Assembly (NCBI GenBank): GCA_001724315.1 | Contig: MEEC01000220.1 | Location: 1 to 5,025 of the forward strand | Source: Lautropia sp. SCN 70-15 | Lineage (GTDB): Bacteria; Pseudomonadota; Gammaproteobacteria; Burkholderiales; Burkholderiaceae_E | DNA: 5,025 nucleotides | Reading direction: 5' to 3' | Shown here: piece by piece, positions 1 to 5,025 of the stretch | Layout: each line of letters opens with the position of its first letter | How positions within the stretch are numbered: position 1 is the first letter of the stretch | Notes under the pieces: generated by a model | Told to the model about the DNA's origin: nothing | What the model saw: only the letters and a program-made list of their open reading frames with translations | Database searches by the model: none | Program-made: the position numbers and the translations under genes

Positions 1-962
1 TGACCGGCAGGCCGATCGCGGACCATAGCGAATAGCGCCCGCCGACCCAGTCGCCGAAGGGGAAGATCGTGTCGTCGGTCAGTCCGAATGCGCGGGCGCC
101 CGCCACGTTGGCCGTCACGCCCACGAAGTGCCTGTGCAGTCCTTCCTCCGGCACGCCGCCCAGCAGCCACTCGCGCACCGCCAGCGCGTTCATCGCGGTT
201 TCCTGGGTGCGCCAGCTCTTGGAGGCCACGATCGCGAGCGTGGTCGCCGGATCGAGATCGCGCGCCAGGTGCTGCCAGGCGTCGGGGTCCACGTTGGACA
301 GGAAGTGCGTCCGCAGCCGGGGGTGGCCCAGGCCGGTCAGGGCGCCGCAGGCCAGCTCGGGTCCCAGGTGCGAGCCCCCGATGCCGACGTTGACGATGTC
401 GGTGATCGGGCGGCCGGTGGCGCCGCGCCAGGCGCCGTCGCGCACCGCCTCGGCGAAGGCGCGCATCCGGGCCAGCGTGTTCCGGACGGCGGTGCGGATG
501 TCCTCGTCGCCGACCTTCAACGGGGCAGTCAGCGGGTCCGGTGGCAGCTGCATGGCCGCATCGACGGCCGGTCCCGCGACATCCCGATGCCGGCCGTCGG
601 GGCTGCGCAGCGCCACGTGCAGCGCGGGCCGGCCCTCGGTGCCGTTGATCGCGTGTCCGGCGAACATCGCGTCGCGCCACTGGGGCACGCCGGCCGCATC
701 GACCAGCGCCAGCAGTGCGTCCAGGCCGCTCGCGGGCAGCCGGTTGCGGCTCAGGTCCAGCCACAGTCCGGCCGCTTCGACGCAGAACCGGTCGAGCCGC
801 TCCGGCTCGGAATCGAACAGCCCGTCGATCCGCAGCGCGCGACAGGCCGCGGCCTGCCGCTCGACCGCGGCCCACGCCGCCTGCCAGGCGCTGTCGGGAT
901 CCGGCGATGTCGGCTTTCCGGGATTGCCCGGGGCGCCGCCTTGACGGCGCTTGAAGATTTGC

Positions 963-970
<8 letters not shown>
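1..970 (-). CDS. pgi: Glucose-6-phosphate isomerase, N-terminal 323 residues (C-terminus beyond the left edge)
   Basis: Cytosolic enzyme that interconverts glucose 6-phosphate and fructose 6-phosphate in glycolysis and gluconeogenesis. Seen in the translation: NGTEGRPALHVALR (residues 109-122), matching the family's N-x-TE-x-R-x-x-LH-x-ALR block; ITDIVNVGIGGSHLGP (189-204), the glycine-rich sugar-phosphate loop; SKSWRTQET (250-258) at the family's SKTFTTxET phosphate-binding loop; and FGDWVGGRYSLWSAIGL (305-321), the PGI signature carrying the active-site arginine (311). The family is usually about 550 residues, so roughly 40% is missing only because the window ends; the later catalytic Glu, His and Lys are not visible. 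The first 27 or so residues are a polar, Gly/Pro-rich tail not expected from the E. coli protein. The ATG at 970 lies inside the end of nnr and has no Shine-Dalgarno sequence, which suggests translation coupled to nnr. Odd point: the phosphate loop has Ser-Trp-Arg where Thr-Phe-Thr is usual. Confidence 0.96.
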
Positions 971-2522
<1,552 letters not shown>

Positions 2523-2550
2523 GCGACGGGCTCGAGGGGCTGCGGCGTAA

Positions 2551-2590
2551 AGGGCAGGGGGGTGAAGAGCAGGGGCGAAAGGTGAAGCGG
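2551..2590. repeat. GA-rich leader segment with short interspersed direct repeats
   Basis: The plus strand is almost all purine here. GCAGGGG occurs at 2554-2560 and 2569-2575, and GGTGAAG at 2561-2567 and 2581-2587. The segment lies just upstream of the chosen nnr start, so the nnr leader RNA would be C/T-rich and poorly structured. It may be no more than composition drift; no known site is recognised. Confidence 0.4.
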
Positions 2591-2604
2591 CATCATGTCC
2601 GCGG

Positions 2605-2622
2605 CCATGGGCAGGCCCATGG
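2605..2622. repeat. Perfect 8+8 palindrome, candidate operator
   Basis: CCATGGGC (2605-2612), centre AG, then GCCCATGG (2615-2622): both arms match without error. It lies between the nnr start and the AT-rich island in the divergent intergenic region. The dyad and its place fit an operator for a dimeric winged-helix protein such as the regulator encoded at 2801. It has no following T-run, so it is not an intrinsic terminator; as RNA it could form a 7-bp stem with a CAGG loop in the nnr leader. The inverted repeat is seen directly; an operator role is inference. Confidence 0.5.
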
Positions 2623-2674
2623 ACACGCCAAGCATAGACCAAGGACCGGCTTCGGCGCGGCCTGCACTGGCAGG

Positions 2675-2725
2675 GCTTGTGTTTTGTTCTTTATGAATAT
2701 AAATTCTCGATAAATCGTATTCGAT
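2675..2725. promoter_or_regulatory. AT-rich divergent promoter region
   Basis: An abrupt AT-rich island of about 50 bases in otherwise very GC-rich DNA. On the plus strand TATAAA (2698-2703) is a fair -10 for the regulator gene; TTGTGT (2677-2682) is the best -35, but the spacing is only 15 bases. On the minus strand TATATT (2701-2696) could be a -10 for nnr with no clear -35. The -10 sits inside a near-palindrome GAATATAAATTC (2695-2706; arms GAAT/ATTC). The starting base is predicted near 2710 for the plus strand, giving a leader of about 90 bases. The position is well supported by composition; the exact hexamers are not. Confidence 0.45.
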
Positions 2726-2787
2726 GGCCGTGGGCAGGTGGCCGGCGATCCTGCCGCAGTCCGCTCCCATAAGTGGCCTCGAGTTCC

Positions 2788-2792
2788 GGAGA
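2788..2792 (+). promoter_or_regulatory. Ribosome binding site that fixes the regulator's GTG start
   Basis: GGAGA ends 8 bases before the GTG at 2801, an ideal Shine-Dalgarno position. The upstream in-frame GTG at 2738 has no correctly spaced GGAG-like element, so this site decides the start codon. Confidence 0.7.
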
Positions 2793-2800
2793 CCCAGCCC

Positions 2801-3346
2801 GTGCCAGCGAGAAAGCCCGTTTCCGACACGCCGATCCTGTCTTCCGCGCACCTGGCCGACGGCGACTGGGCGGGCCTGTCCGAGATGGAGTTCGGCCTGA
2901 TCGTGGCGCGCCACGCCTTCGACCGCTGGATCGTCCGCTGCATGGCGGCGGCGGGTGTTCCCGACCTGGCGGTCACCGACGTCCTGGTGCTTCACCACGT
3001 GCACCACCGCGAGCGGCCCAAGAAGCTCGCCGACATCTGCTTCACGCTCAACTACGAGGATGCCCACGTGGTGTCCTACGCGCTGCGCAAGCTGGCCGGC
3101 CTGGGCCTGGTGCGCAGCGAGAAGGTCGGCAAGGAAGCCTTCTGGTCCACGACGAAGTCCGGGCGCGATACCGTGGAGCGCTACCGCAAGGTGCGCGACC
3201 GTTGCCTGCTCGGCGGCGCCGCGGACGGCCTCGGCGCGCCGGCCGACCCGGCCTCCGCCCGGGCGAATCTCACCGAGTTGGCCGGCACGCTCAGGGCGCT
3301 GTCGGGCCTGTACGACCAGGCGGCCCGGGCGGCCGCCTCGCTCTGA
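2801..3346 (+). CDS. Winged-helix (MarR-type) transcriptional regulator
   Basis: Cytosolic DNA-binding protein of 181 aa from the GTG at 2801. The N-terminal part (about 25-50, SEMEFGLIVARHAFDRWIVR) looks helical and likely helps form the dimer. The winged-helix domain spans about 57-122: VTDVLVLHHVHHR (58-70), a helix-turn-helix around KKLADICFTLNYEDAHVVSY (74-93), LRKLAGLGLVRSEK (95-108) as the end of the recognition helix and first strand, and a wing through VGKEAFWSTTKSG (109-121), whose TKSG matches the T-x-x-G of MarR wings. A C-terminal helix (about 152-181) is Ala/Leu-rich. It resembles the group of predicted MarR-family regulators with extended N-termini (I believe COG5631). The gene is divergent from nnr and 83 bases ahead of 5-oxoprolinase on the same strand, so control of that gene is the simplest guess. 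No ligand-binding residues can be named. Starting at GTG 2738 instead would add 21 residues with no domain character. Confidence 0.85.
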   Translation: MPARKPVSDTPILSSAHLADGDWAGLSEMEFGLIVARHAFDRWIVRCMAAAGVPDLAVTDVLVLHHVHHRERPKKLADICFTLNYEDAHVVSYALRKLAGLGLVRSEKVGKEAFWSTTKSGRDTVERYRKVRDRCLLGGAADGLGAPADPASARANLTELAGTLRALSGLYDQAARAAASL

Positions 3347-3362
3347 GCGCCCGGCCCGTCCG

Positions 3363-3391
3363 CCTTTCGACTCGCCTCCCTTTCGACCCGC
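3363..3391. repeat. Two-copy 13-base direct repeat in the regulator-oxoprolinase gap
   Basis: CCTTTCGACTCGC (3363-3375) and CCTTTCGACCCGC (3379-3391) match at 12 of 13 bases with starts 16 bases apart. The whole gap 3347-3429 is pyrimidine-rich and has no terminator hairpin. The repeat could be a protein site placed 40-70 bases before the oxoprolinase start, or a chance duplication; its function is unknown. Confidence 0.45.
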
Positions 3392-3416
3392 TGCATTCCG
3401 CCGTTCCACCCGCTTC

Positions 3417-3421
3417 AGGAA
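3417..3421 (+). promoter_or_regulatory. Ribosome binding site of the 5-oxoprolinase gene
   Basis: AGGAA stands 8 bases before the ATG at 3430, a normal spacing that supports this start codon. Confidence 0.7.
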
Positions 3422-3429
3422 TCGACACG

Positions 3430-5025
<1,596 letters not shown>

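Noticed and set aside
2738..2800. GTG at 2738 as the regulator start
   Set aside because: It lacks a well-spaced ribosome site and adds 21 residues without domain character; GTG 2801 has GGAGA at 8 bases.
3319..3337. Inverted repeat GGCGGCC-CGGGC-GGCCGCC as a terminator after the regulator
   Set aside because: It lies inside the last codons of the regulator (Ala/Arg codons) and has no T-run after it, so it is better explained by coding composition.

Overview
The window is very GC-rich in its coding DNA and strongly biased to G/C third positions. It holds four protein-coding genes in two divergent blocks. The gene families and GC bias suggest a proteobacterium, most likely a betaproteobacterium of the Burkholderiales type. 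That placement is inference from style and gene content, because there is no rRNA or other phylogenetic marker here.

Left block, minus strand (positions 1-2522): nnr, encoding the bifunctional NAD(P)HX repair enzyme (epimerase plus dehydratase), is followed by pgi, encoding glucose-6-phosphate isomerase. The pgi gene runs off the left edge, leaving its first 323 codons. The two genes overlap by 8 bases (shared ATGACTGA) and pgi has no visible ribosome binding site, so the pair looks like one translationally coupled transcript joining repair of damaged nicotinamide cofactors to central sugar-phosphate metabolism.

Centre (2523-2800): a 278-base divergent intergenic region. It contains a GA-rich stretch with short direct repeats, a perfect 8+8 palindrome with a 2-base centre (2605-2622), and a sharp AT-rich island (about 2675-2725) that is the best place for promoters.

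Right block, plus strand (2801-5025): a small winged-helix regulator of the MarR type (181 aa, GTG start) is followed 83 bases later by the N-terminal 532 codons of an ATP-dependent 5-oxoprolinase (hydantoinase A/oxoprolinase superfamily), which runs off the right edge. No terminator is seen between them, so they probably share a transcript, and the regulator is a natural candidate for control of 5-oxoproline (pyroglutamate) use.

The window reads as ordinary chromosomal housekeeping and catabolic DNA. I see no mobile element, RNA gene, CRISPR array or defence system. The points most worth a second look are the palindrome and AT island in the divergent region, the pairing of the regulator with 5-oxoprolinase, and an unusual phosphate-binding loop in Pgi.
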